Assembly: GCF_002091475.1 (NCBI RefSeq)
Contig: NZ_BCTR01000014.1
Location: 62,001 to 126,000, forward strand
Direction: 5' to 3'
Source: Sphingomonas azotifigens NBRC 15497
Lineage (GTDB): Bacteria > Pseudomonadota > Alphaproteobacteria > Sphingomonadales > Sphingomonadaceae
DNA length: 64,000 nucleotides
Part shown: positions 51,492 through 59,691 of the stretch, one piece after another
Position numbering within the stretch: the stretch's first letter is position 1
Layout of the letters: every line of letters begins with the position of its first letter
Translations under genes and position numbers: made by a program
The notes under the pieces: model-generated
Databases searched by the model: none
The model's input: only the letters and a program-made list of their open reading frames with translations
Told to the model about the DNA's origin: nothing

Positions 51492-54400
51492 TTAGAAATT
51501 GCCGCGGATGATGAACGAGAAGCGTCGGTCGTTCATGAAGTACGAGCGCGGCGCGAGGTACGCCGGATCGCCGCGATAGGCCTGGAGCGTCTTGGTCACC
51601 GAATTGGTGAGGTTCACGCCCTGGACACCGATCTTCACATATTTGTTCAGGCTGAGGAACGCCGAGGCATCGAGTTGCCCGAACGCATCCTGGTAGATCG
51701 AGGTGTATGGGAAGATCACGTCCGCCGCCGTCAGCAGGAACTTCGAGCGCCAGTTATACGCGGCGCGGAGCGAAATCGGCCCCTTTTCGTAGAAGATCGT
51801 GCCGTTGACATTGTGCTTCGACAGGCCTTCCAGCGGCAGGTTGCCCGGCTTGATGCTGCCGACGTTCACTGCGCTGCCCGTGTTCAGGAAGGTGTTGGGC
51901 AGGCCCGAGCTATCCACATAGGAATAGTTCGCGTTGACGCCGAGGCCCGAGAGGAAGCTCGGCAGGAAGTCGAGGGTCTGCTGGTAGGCGACCTCGAAGC
52001 CCTTGATCTTGCCGTGGCCGTTATAGTTCGCCGGACCGCGCGTCTGCGCCGGGAAGGTCACGCCGTTGTTGGTGAACTGCAGCGTGCCGGTCGACTGGTA
52101 GAAGAAGTTCTGCACGTCCTTGTAGAACACGTCCGCCGTCAGCGAGCCCACCTTGGAGAAATACCATTCCGCAGTGACGTCGAACTGCCACGCCGTCGCC
52201 GGCTTCAGGAACGGGTTGCCGACATTGGCGGTGAGGTTGCCGTTCCCGTCGACGCTGAGGTCGAGATAGCTGCGGACATAGGACGATTCCGGACGCGTCA
52301 GCACCTTGGATGCGGCGAGTCGCAGCTGCAGCCCGTTGGCGACGCCGAACTTGAGGTTCAGGCTCGGCAGGAAGTAATCGTAGCTGAAGTTCGCCTGGGT
52401 CGGGAAGATCGTCGCGTTCGTGCCCGCAAACTGCTGCAGCTGGGCGTAGCCCGCGGCACCGAGGTTGCAGACGCCGCCCGCGGTGCGCGCCGGCGTACCC
52501 GGCGGGGAACCGGCCGGCACCGCCGGATCGCAGCGGCCGGCGACCGTCTGCCCATTGACGGTCGTCGTCAGATACGGCGCGGTCACGCCCAGATCGGTCT
52601 GGGTCGGAATGCGCGATGCGCCGAAGGAGCCGAGATACGAGCGTACGAAGCGCACGCCGGCATTACCCGAAATGCTGATACGGCCGATCCGGGTATCCTC
52701 GCCACCGAAGGTCGCCATCAGATAGGCGTTGAAATCCTGCTGCTTCACCCGCTGGATTTCGTTCGGCCGATACATCGTGCCCGGCACCACGTCCGCGCGC
52801 TGTGCCAGCGGCCGCCAGTCATTGGCGGAGCCGGCGCCGTTGGCGGAATGCCAGGTCGCCGCGATGCCCTGCATGAACTTGCTCGCCTGATCATAGCCGT
52901 TGATCAGATCGCCATTGTAATAATATGCGCCCGACGGCCCCGGGGTCTGACCGCGGAAGAAATTCGGGAAGTTGTAGAAGCTGGCCTGATTGGTGCCCGC
53001 CTGCGCGATAGAAACGGGCGCCGTGCCGCTCCAGATTTCGCTCATCACGCCCCAGTTATAGGTCGTGTACCGCACCGTCTGGTCGCGATCGGCGTAGCGG
53101 CCGCCGAACTTGATCTTCTTAAAGAAGCCTTCGTCGCCCAGCGCATAGCTGAAATCGCCCTTGAAGGCATATTCGCGGCCGACGCTGTCTTCGGCATGGT
53201 CCATACCCGCCCGCCAGAACTGCACGCGCTTGTCGGCGAAATACTGCGAATCGGTGGCGGAGACGAGCGCCGGGTTCGGCGTAGCCCAGGTCGCCGCGAG
53301 CGTCAGCGGCTTGTGCGGCACAACCTTGGGCAGGCTGCCGGTGAGGTCGACCTCCTCGTCGGCGAAGGTCGAGCCGAACAGGCTGACGTCGAGGTTGCTC
53401 CGCTCGGCGCGCGTGTAATCGGCGTCGAGGTTGATGTCCCAGCGATCGCTCGGATGGATCTGGAGGTTGAACCCGAAGTCGTTGACCGTGTTCTCCTCAT
53501 ACACCTGGCGCCGCGACAGCGATTGCTGGACGCCGCCCGTCGGCACGAAGGTATCGGCATTGCCGCTGGAGGCGTTGCGCCAGCCGCTGCCCGGAAGGGT
53601 GATGTAGCCCTTCTGGAACAGGCCGGTGCTGTCATACTGATAGTCGGTGAACTGACCCACCGGACATTCGGCGCGCGTCGTGGTGTTGCCGTTGTAGAGC
53701 GGACCATCGCCGTTCTGCACGCAGCCCTTCGGGAACGTATTATATTCGGAAAGGTCCGGCGCGGATTCGAAGGTGTGCTCGCCCCAGGCATTGGTGGTGT
53801 GCGAACGCAGGAACTGTGCGGTCGCCAGCACCGAGCGGTCCGTCGACTCCCACTGTCCGGCGACGGCGATGCCGTCACGCTTGCGATCGAAATCCTGGGT
53901 GCGGAACTGACCGCCGATCGGCGCATAGGCGATCGAACGCGGGTCGGCGAAGCCGTCCGCGCCGGGCGTCGAGGCTGCGCCGCAGGGAGCGTTGACATTG
54001 TTGCCCGCGGCGTCCGGCCGCTGGCCGGGCAGCGTCGTGGTATCGGTGCTGCCCGGCAGCGGGGTGCGGCAGACGAGCTGGCCGCCTCCGTTCTGGAACG
54101 GCACCAGCGTGTTGTCGCGGGTCTGGAAGTTGGTGATCTGGATGCCGTCGGCGCGGCTGCGGACGCGCGAGTAGGAAACGCTGCCCAGCAGGCCGAAGGT
54201 GCCCTTGGCCGTGTCCCAGGTGTTGCTGATCAGGAACGAGCCGGTCGGCGACCACTTCTTGATGAAGTCGCCGTAATTCGCCTCGCCGCTGAACGCGACA
54301 TGGAAGCCCTTGTTGTCGAACGGCTTGCGGGTGTTGAGGTTGACCGTGCCGGCAAGGCCGCCTTCGATCATCGCCGCGGTGACGTTCTTGTAGACCTCGA

Positions 54401-54917
54401 CCGAGCCGAGCAGTTCGGCCGGCACATCGGCGAAGTTCAGCGCCTGACCGCCCACGCCCGCGGAGAACGCGTCGCGGCCGTTGAATTCCGAGCGCACGAA
54501 GTTGAGGCCGCGGACCACGACGCCCGAGCCTTCGACCGAGAAGTGATCGGGATCGTTGGTGCCGGCAAAGCGATTGATCGAGACGCCCGGCACGCGCTGC
54601 AGCGCCTCGGTGACCGAACGGTCCGGCAGGGCGCCGATGTCCTGCGAGGTGATCGCGTCGACCACCGTGTCCGAATTCTTCTTGATCGTCTGCGCATTGG
54701 CAAGACTGGCGCGGATGCCGGTGACGATAATCGCCGCCTGATCACCCTGCGCATCCTGCGCGCCCTGGCCGTCCTGGGCCTGCTGGTCCGGTGCGGCGGA
54801 CTGGGCATGGGCCGTGCCCATCATGCCCGCGACGCAGAGCGCGGTGACCGAGGCCCCGCGCAAGAAAGATCCGATTTTGCTGATATCGCGGAAACGCGCG
54901 TGCGACGCCGATCGCAT
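51492..54917 (-). CDS. Large TonB-dependent receptor of the Xanthomonas/Caulobacter type
   Basis: An 1141-residue TBDR, longer than the others here. A long signal peptide (cleavage near GTAHAQ) is followed by a Gln/Asp-rich linker, the plug start AIIVTGIRASLANAQTIKKN, and the plug segments VDAITSQDIGALPDRSVTEA, VVVRGLNFVRSEFNGRDAF and TVNLNTRKP. It ends in IIRGNF. These match the TonB-Xanth-Caul group, whose members often sit in carbohydrate-uptake loci with LacI regulators and halogenase-like genes. The ATG at 54917 follows GGAGGGGG. It is transcribed away from the halogenase operon from a shared control region. Confidence 0.96.
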   Translation of the reverse strand: MRSASHARFRDISKIGSFLRGASVTALCVAGMMGTAHAQSAAPDQQAQDGQGAQDAQGDQAAIIVTGIRASLANAQTIKKNSDTVVDAITSQDIGALPDRSVTEALQRVPGVSINRFAGTNDPDHFSVEGSGVVVRGLNFVRSEFNGRDAFSAGVGGQALNFADVPAELLGSVEVYKNVTAAMIEGGLAGTVNLNTRKPFDNKGFHVAFSGEANYGDFIKKWSPTGSFLISNTWDTAKGTFGLLGSVSYSRVRSRADGIQITNFQTRDNTLVPFQNGGGQLVCRTPLPGSTDTTTLPGQRPDAAGNNVNAPCGAASTPGADGFADPRSIAYAPIGGQFRTQDFDRKRDGIAVAGQWESTDRSVLATAQFLRSHTTNAWGEHTFESAPDLSEYNTFPKGCVQNGDGPLYNGNTTTRAECPVGQFTDYQYDSTGLFQKGYITLPGSGWRNASSGNADTFVPTGGVQQSLSRRQVYEENTVNDFGFNLQIHPSDRWDINLDADYTRAERSNLDVSLFGSTFADEEVDLTGSLPKVVPHKPLTLAATWATPNPALVSATDSQYFADKRVQFWRAGMDHAEDSVGREYAFKGDFSYALGDEGFFKKIKFGGRYADRDQTVRYTTYNWGVMSEIWSGTAPVSIAQAGTNQASFYNFPNFFRGQTPGPSGAYYYNGDLINGYDQASKFMQGIAATWHSANGAGSANDWRPLAQRADVVPGTMYRPNEIQRVKQQDFNAYLMATFGGEDTRIGRISISGNAGVRFVRSYLGSFGASRIPTQTDLGVTAPYLTTTVNGQTVAGRCDPAVPAGSPPGTPARTAGGVCNLGAAGYAQLQQFAGTNATIFPTQANFSYDYFLPSLNLKFGVANGLQLRLAASKVLTRPESSYVRSYLDLSVDGNGNLTANVGNPFLKPATAWQFDVTAEWYFSKVGSLTADVFYKDVQNFFYQSTGTLQFTNNGVTFPAQTRGPANYNGHGKIKGFEVAYQQTLDFLPSFLSGLGVNANYSYVDSSGLPNTFLNTGSAVNVGSIKPGNLPLEGLSKHNVNGTIFYEKGPISLRAAYNWRSKFLLTAADVIFPYTSIYQDAFGQLDASAFLSLNKYVKIGVQGVNLTNSVTKTLQAYRGDPAYLAPRSYFMNDRRFSFIIRGNF

Positions 54918-54941
54918 AGACCCCCTCCTCCAAAGTTGCAT

Positions 54942-54970
54942 GTGACTCGTTGGTCACGACAATGTTGTCA
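54942..54970. promoter_or_regulatory. Candidate LacI-type operator before the large TBDR
   Basis: CGACAATGTTGTCA (54957-54970) contains a perfect GACAA-N2-TTGTC palindrome, the sort of site bound by LacI-family repressors. It covers the expected transcription start just downstream of the -10 box. Adjacent GTGAC-N6-GTCAC (54942-54957) forms a second inverted repeat in the leader. The LacI gene at the window end is the obvious candidate ligand-responsive repressor. Confidence 0.6.
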
Positions 54971-54975
54971 GGCCT

Positions 54976-55004
54976 TGTACACCAGATCGGACGCAGCTTG
55001 GCAA
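54976..55004 (-). promoter_or_regulatory. Candidate promoter of the large TBDR
   Basis: On the minus strand TTGCCA (55004-54999) and TGTACA (54981-54976) are separated by exactly 17 nt. The -35 matches consensus at five of six positions; the -10 is weak. Transcription would start near 54969, within the palindrome at 54957-54970. Confidence 0.5.
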
Positions 55005-55021
55005 TGCGACCGCTAACAGGA

Positions 55022-55037
55022 TCAGAAATTTTTCTGA
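55022..55037. promoter_or_regulatory. Perfect palindrome TCAGAAA-TT-TTTCTGA
   Basis: A 16-bp A/T-rich inverted repeat with 7-bp perfect arms lies upstream of both divergent transcription units (about 105 bp from the TBDR start and 122 bp from the first halogenase). It differs from the GACAA site, so it may bind another regulator. Confidence 0.45.
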
Positions 55038-55101
55038 AACGAGTGTAACCCGTTTGCAACGCTGCGTCATATGGCCGCTGGGGCAGCCCCACGGATCGGG
55101 T

Positions 55102-55131
55102 TTGACAGACCGGCAGGGAATGCTGGTAAGC
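55102..55131 (+). promoter_or_regulatory. Candidate promoter of the halogenase operon
   Basis: A consensus -35 TTGACA (55102-55107) is followed after 17-18 nt by a weak -10 region within GGTAAGCCTAAG. Transcription would begin about 20 nt before the first halogenase ATG, with GGGAGAGG in the leader as ribosome-binding site. Confidence 0.45.
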
Positions 55132-55158
55132 CTAAGGCGGAGAGGGAGAGGATGGGCC

Positions 55159-56673
55159 ATGGCCGGGCGACCGAGTCTACGCGTGGTGATCGTCGGCGGG
55201 GGTACGTCGGGCTGGATGGCAGCGGCGGCGCTCGCCCGATTGTTGCCGGGGCGTTGCAGTCTGCACCTCATCGAGTCCGAGGCGATCGGCGTGATCGGTG
55301 TCGGAGAGGCAACGTTGCCGCACATTCGCGGCTTCGTCGAAAGGCTCGGCATCCGCGAAGCCGATTTCATGGCCTGGACCCGCGGTACGTTCAAATTGGG
55401 TATCGAATTTCGCGACTGGGGGAAGATCGGCGACAGCTATGTCCACCCGTTCGGCACCTTTGGCCGCGGTAAGGGCGACGTCGATTTCCACCATTACTGG
55501 ACGCGGCTGCGGCGCGCCGGCGTGGCGGTGCCGCCGCTCGAACATTTCTCCTATGCCTGCATGCTCGCGCGCGGCAACCGGTTCGACCTGCCGGCGACCG
55601 ACCCCGACAAGCTCGCCTCCACCTATGGCTATGCCTATCAGTTCGATGCGCTGCTGTTCGCGCCGTATCTGCGCCGGATCGCCGAGGGGCTTGGCGCCCG
55701 CCGCACCGAGGGCAAGGTCGTCGAAGTGCTGCGCGACGGGGCCAGCGGGAACATCACGGCCGTCCGACTGGAGGATGGCCAGGCCATCCAGGGCGATCTG
55801 TTCATCGACTGCTCGGGCTTCCGCTCGTTGCTGCTCGGCGAGGCGCTGGCCGAGCCGTTCGAGGACTGGAACCACTGGCTGCCGGCCGATCGCGCGGTGG
55901 CAATGCCGTGCCGGACGGAGACCGCGGTCACGCCCTACACCAGCGCGATCGCGATGCCGGCGGGCTGGCGCTGGCGGATCCCGCTGCAGCACCGCACGGG
56001 CAACGGCTATGTCTATGCCAGCGCCTTCACCACGGACGAGGACGCCGCACGCGCGCTCACCGGCGCGGTGGAGGGGGCGCCGCTCGCCGATCCACGCCCG
56101 CTGCGCTTCCGCGCCGGCCGGCGGCGGCGCAGCTGGGCCCATAATTGCGTCGCGATCGGCCTGGCGAGCGGCTTTCTCGAACCGCTCGAATCGACCAGCA
56201 TCTATCTGGTCCAGCAGGCGATCACCGCGCTGATCGAGCTGTTCCCGGACTCGGCCAAGTGCGCGATCGAGCGCGACGAATTCAATCGGCTGATCGACAT
56301 GGAATATGATCGCATCCGCGACTTCCTGATCCTTCACTACCACGCCACCACCCGTACCGACACGGACTTCTGGAACTATGTCCGCACCATGACAGTGCCG
56401 GACAGCCTCGCCGAGAAGATCGAACTGTTCCGCCGCGCCGGCCGGGTGGTGAAGTATCGCGAGGGCGTGTTCCTCGATGCGAGCTGGATCGCGGTCTATA
56501 TCGGCCAGGGGATCGAGCCCGAAGGCTATGACCCGCGCGCCGACCTGCCCGATGCGACCATGCTCACCCGCAGCATGCAAGCGCTGCACGGCGAGATCGC
56601 AGCGACGGTGGCGCAGGTGCCCGAGCATCTGCACTATATCGACCGCTATTGCGCGATGGCCGCAGCCGCATGA
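55159..56673 (+). CDS. Flavin-dependent tryptophan halogenase family protein (1 of 4)
   Basis: A 504-residue FADH2-dependent halogenase homologue. Motifs: FAD site GGGTSGWM (13-20), GVGEATLP (47-54), the catalytic Lys79 in GTFKLGIEF (same number as Lys79 of PrnA), WRWRIP, and FLEPLESTS with the conserved Glu. All key features of an active enzyme are therefore present; the substrate (free Trp, indole, peptide or other) cannot be told. The ATG at 55159 fits that numbering; an in-frame ATG at 55120 would add 13 residues. First gene of a five-gene operon divergent from the large TBDR. Confidence 0.94.
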   Translation: MAGRPSLRVVIVGGGTSGWMAAAALARLLPGRCSLHLIESEAIGVIGVGEATLPHIRGFVERLGIREADFMAWTRGTFKLGIEFRDWGKIGDSYVHPFGTFGRGKGDVDFHHYWTRLRRAGVAVPPLEHFSYACMLARGNRFDLPATDPDKLASTYGYAYQFDALLFAPYLRRIAEGLGARRTEGKVVEVLRDGASGNITAVRLEDGQAIQGDLFIDCSGFRSLLLGEALAEPFEDWNHWLPADRAVAMPCRTETAVTPYTSAIAMPAGWRWRIPLQHRTGNGYVYASAFTTDEDAARALTGAVEGAPLADPRPLRFRAGRRRRSWAHNCVAIGLASGFLEPLESTSIYLVQQAITALIELFPDSAKCAIERDEFNRLIDMEYDRIRDFLILHYHATTRTDTDFWNYVRTMTVPDSLAEKIELFRRAGRVVKYREGVFLDASWIAVYIGQGIEPEGYDPRADLPDATMLTRSMQALHGEIAATVAQVPEHLHYIDRYCAMAAAA

Positions 56674-58106
56674 GCGCACCGCGACGCGTGGTGGTGGTCG
56701 GCGGCGGCGTGACCGGCTGGTCGACCGCGGCCGCGCTCAAGCGGCGCGTGCCGCTGCTCGACGTGACGATCCTGCCGCTCGCCCCGCCGGCGGAGGCGCT
56801 GGCAGACCGAATCGCCACCACCCTGCCCTCGATCTTCGGCTTTCACGACGATCTCGGCCTCGGCCTCGACGACACGGTGCTGCGAACTGGCAGCGCCTAT
56901 CGGCTCGGCACGCTGTTCCGCGACTGGGTGCAAGGCCAGCCCGACTATGTCCACGCCTATGCGCGCCACGGCGAGGGAATGGGCAGCGCCCCCTTCCACC
57001 AGCTCTGGATCCGCGCCGCACTGGCGGGTACGGCGCCACCGTTCGACACCTTCTCCGCAGCTGCGGCGATGGCGCGCGCCGGCCGCTTCGTGCTGCCGAA
57101 CGGCGATGGGCCGTTCGGGGCCCATGGCGTAGGGCTCACCCTCGACCTGCCGCGCTACACCGCGATGCTCGTGGCGTTCGCGCGCCATGTCGGCGTGCGC
57201 AGCCAGGAAGGCGCGCTGGCGGGCGTCGAGCGGGACGCCGTGGGCAGTATCGCCGCCGTGGTGCTCGGCGACGGCACCCGGCTGACGGCGGATCTCTATG
57301 CCGACTGCTCCGGCCCGGCGGCGCTGCTGCATGGTTTGCTCGACGCGCCGCGCGAGGACTGGCGCGGCTGGCTTCGCTGCGACCGGCTGGTGCTGGAAGA
57401 CCTGGTGCCGCCCCCCGCCGATCTGCCCGTGCTCGAACAGGTGACCGCCACCGCGCGGGGCTGGCAATGGACCGGCGCGATGCAGCGCGGCGCGGTCTAT
57501 CGGGAGGCAGAGGGCAACGCGCGCGGCGGTGCGATCGCCTTCGACGCCGGCGCCTCGATCGAGCCCTGGCGGCACAATGTCGTCGCGATCGGCGACGCGG
57601 CGGTGACCATCGAGCCGCTGGAGTGGAGCAACCTCCACCTCGCCCATAGCGCGATCGACCGCCTGATCGCGATGCTGCCTGCCGGCGCACCCCACCCGCT
57701 CGAACGCGCCGAATATAATCGCCAGGCGCTCGCCGAGGCACGGCGGGTGCGCGATTTTGTGCTCCTCCACTATGTCACCGCACGGCGAGACGAGCCCTTC
57801 TGGCGCGACATGGCCGAAATGCCGCTGCCGGACTCGCTCGCCCACACGCTGCGCCTGTTCCGCGCGCGCGGCCGCTTGCCCTTCTACGAAGAAGAGACGT
57901 TCGATCGCGACAGCTGGCTGGCGGTGCTGCTCGGCCAGGGCGTGCTGCCGCGGCATCTCGATCCGCTGGTCGATAGCGTGCCGCCGGCCGAGGCAGCGCG
58001 CGCGATGGCCGCATTCCAGACCGCGATCGCGCAGGCGATCCACCCCCTCCCCACGCCCGCCGGTTTCCGCGCGGCGCAAGCAAGGCATCTGTATGAACGA
58101 GCATAA
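56670..58106 (+). CDS. Divergent halogenase-family flavoprotein lacking the catalytic lysine (2 of 4)
   Basis: A 478-residue member of the same family. The FAD dinucleotide motif GGGVTGWS (11-18) is kept, as are C-terminal family segments (EYNRQALAEARRVRDFVLLH and SWLAVLLGQG). However, the GEATIP block is replaced by ADRIATTLP. The position of Lys79 is Arg78 (AYRLGTLF). The WxWxIP motif is reduced to WQWTGAM, and FLEPLESTS reads TIEPLEWSN. It is thus unlikely to halogenate by the known mechanism. It may bind flavin only, have a new activity or support its neighbours. The ATG at 56670 overlaps the preceding stop. The frame is intact, so it is not a simple pseudogene. Confidence 0.88.
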   Translation: MSAPRRVVVVGGGVTGWSTAAALKRRVPLLDVTILPLAPPAEALADRIATTLPSIFGFHDDLGLGLDDTVLRTGSAYRLGTLFRDWVQGQPDYVHAYARHGEGMGSAPFHQLWIRAALAGTAPPFDTFSAAAAMARAGRFVLPNGDGPFGAHGVGLTLDLPRYTAMLVAFARHVGVRSQEGALAGVERDAVGSIAAVVLGDGTRLTADLYADCSGPAALLHGLLDAPREDWRGWLRCDRLVLEDLVPPPADLPVLEQVTATARGWQWTGAMQRGAVYREAEGNARGGAIAFDAGASIEPWRHNVVAIGDAAVTIEPLEWSNLHLAHSAIDRLIAMLPAGAPHPLERAEYNRQALAEARRVRDFVLLHYVTARRDEPFWRDMAEMPLPDSLAHTLRLFRARGRLPFYEEETFDRDSWLAVLLGQGVLPRHLDPLVDSVPPAEAARAMAAFQTAIAQAIHPLPTPAGFRAAQARHLYERA

Positions 58107-59691
58107 TATCCGCGACGTCGTCATCGTCGGCGGCGGCACCGCCGGCTGGATGGCGGCCGCGGCGTTTTCCCGCTTTCTCAACAACGGCTACACCCGCATC
58201 ACGCTCATCGAATCCGACGAGATCGGCACGGTCGGCGTCGGCGAGGCGACGATCCCGCCGATCCTGCGCTTCAACCAGATGATCGGGCTGGACGAGAACC
58301 TGTTCCTCGCCGAGACCGGCGGCACCTTCAAGCTGGGCATCGAGTTCGTCGACTGGGGCGGCTTGGGCGAGCGCTACTTCCACCCCTTCGGCAATTACGC
58401 GCAGGATCTGCAGGGGGTGCATTTCCACCAGCTCTACCTGCGCGAGCGCGCCCGGCGGACGATGCCGGACATCTCCGCCTGGTCGATGAGCGCGGTGGCC
58501 GCGTCGATGGGCAAGTTCGCCCGCCCGTCGGCAACCGCCCAGTCGCCGATCCGGGAGCTGTTCTACGCTTATCATTTCGATGCGGGACTTTATGCCAAGC
58601 TGCTGCGGCGCCTGGCGGAATCGCGCGGCATCACCCGCATCGAAGGCAAGATCGACGGCGTCACGCTGCGCCCCGAGGATGGCTTCGTCCAGTCGGTGAC
58701 GCTGGCGGACGGCCGCACCGTCGCCGGCGACCTGTTCATCGACTGCTCCGGCTTTCGCGGGCTGCTGATCGAGGAGGCGCTGGAGGCCGGCTATGAGGAC
58801 TGGCGGCACTGGCTGCCGTGCGACCGCGCGGTGGCGGTGCCCTGCGCAAACGTCCGCGAACCCGATCCCTTCACCCGTTCCACGGCGCGCACCGCCGGCT
58901 GGCAATGGCGTATCCCGCTGCAGCACCGGATGGGCAATGGCCATGTCTATTGCAGCGACTTCATCGATGACGACACCGCCGAGCGGCAGCTGATGGCATC
59001 GCTGGAAGGACCGGCGCTGGCCGATCCGCGGCGGCTGCGCTTCACCACCGGGCGGCGGCGCGAGAGCTGGTCGCGCAACGTCGTCGCCCTCGGGCTGTCG
59101 AGCGGCTTTCTCGAACCGCTCGAATCGACCAGCATCCACCTGATCCAGAGCGGGATCGCCCGGCTGATCGCGCTGTTCCCCGACAAGCGCTTCGATCCGA
59201 TCGAGCGGAACGAATATAACCGCCAGATGCGCGACCTGTACGAGGACATTCGCGACTTCATCATCCTCCACTACAAGGCGACGACGCGCACCGACACGCC
59301 GTTCTGGAACCAGGTGCGGACGATGGACGTACCGGAGAGCCTCGCGACCAAGATCGCGCTGTTTCAGAGCAAGGGCCGGCTGTTCCGCGACGGCCATGAG
59401 CTGTTCTCAAACACCAGCTGGGTAGCGGTGTGCCTGGGGCAACATATCGTGCCGCGCACGCACGAGCCCGCCGCCGATGCGCTCGACGAGAATCTGGTGG
59501 CGGAGGCGCTGGAGCAGATGCGCCGCGGCTATTGGGAAACCGCGCAGAAGCTGCCGAGCCACGCCGAGTTCCTCGCCCATTGTGCTCCCGGTGCCCGCCC
59601 CGCCCCGGCCCCTGCGCCGGCCGCCGAGGCATTGCCGGTCTTCTCCTTCACCGAAGAAGCGCCCTTCGCCCAGCCGGGGTCGCCGGTATGA
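58093..59691 (+). CDS. Flavin-dependent tryptophan halogenase family protein (3 of 4)
   Basis: A 532-residue halogenase homologue with all motifs: GGGTAGWM (13-20), GVGEATIP (48-55), catalytic Lys80 in GTFKLGIEF, WQWRIP, and FLEPLESTS. It has a C-terminal Ala/Pro-rich tail of about 40 residues (ARPAPAPAPAAEALP) not seen in the others, perhaps a linker for partner contact. The ATG at 58093 overlaps the previous gene by 14 nt, and its stop overlaps the next start by 4 nt. Confidence 0.94.
   Translation: MNEHNIRDVVIVGGGTAGWMAAAAFSRFLNNGYTRITLIESDEIGTVGVGEATIPPILRFNQMIGLDENLFLAETGGTFKLGIEFVDWGGLGERYFHPFGNYAQDLQGVHFHQLYLRERARRTMPDISAWSMSAVAASMGKFARPSATAQSPIRELFYAYHFDAGLYAKLLRRLAESRGITRIEGKIDGVTLRPEDGFVQSVTLADGRTVAGDLFIDCSGFRGLLIEEALEAGYEDWRHWLPCDRAVAVPCANVREPDPFTRSTARTAGWQWRIPLQHRMGNGHVYCSDFIDDDTAERQLMASLEGPALADPRRLRFTTGRRRESWSRNVVALGLSSGFLEPLESTSIHLIQSGIARLIALFPDKRFDPIERNEYNRQMRDLYEDIRDFIILHYKATTRTDTPFWNQVRTMDVPESLATKIALFQSKGRLFRDGHELFSNTSWVAVCLGQHIVPRTHEPAADALDENLVAEALEQMRRGYWETAQKLPSHAEFLAHCAPGARPAPAPAPAAEALPVFSFTEEAPFAQPGSPV

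Noticed and set aside
51393..55016. A 1200-codon plus-strand open frame opposite the large TBDR
   Set aside because: Same antisense effect. No ribosome-binding site, domain or signal peptide, and the opposite strand has a complete receptor.
55120..55158. Small leader peptide or RiPP-like precursor before the first halogenase
   Set aside because: The ATG at 55120 is in frame with the halogenase and would only extend it. The ATG at 55152 opens a frame without features. No separate precursor gene is supported.
54918..55158. Riboswitch in the leader of the TBDR or halogenase operon
   Set aside because: Inverted repeats are present, but no known riboswitch core was recognised and the predicted leaders are short. 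Repressor sites explain them better.
56670..58106. Second halogenase homologue as a frameshifted pseudogene
   Set aside because: The frame is uninterrupted, the length is normal, both junctions are tight overlaps and the FAD motif is intact. It is described instead as a divergent protein.
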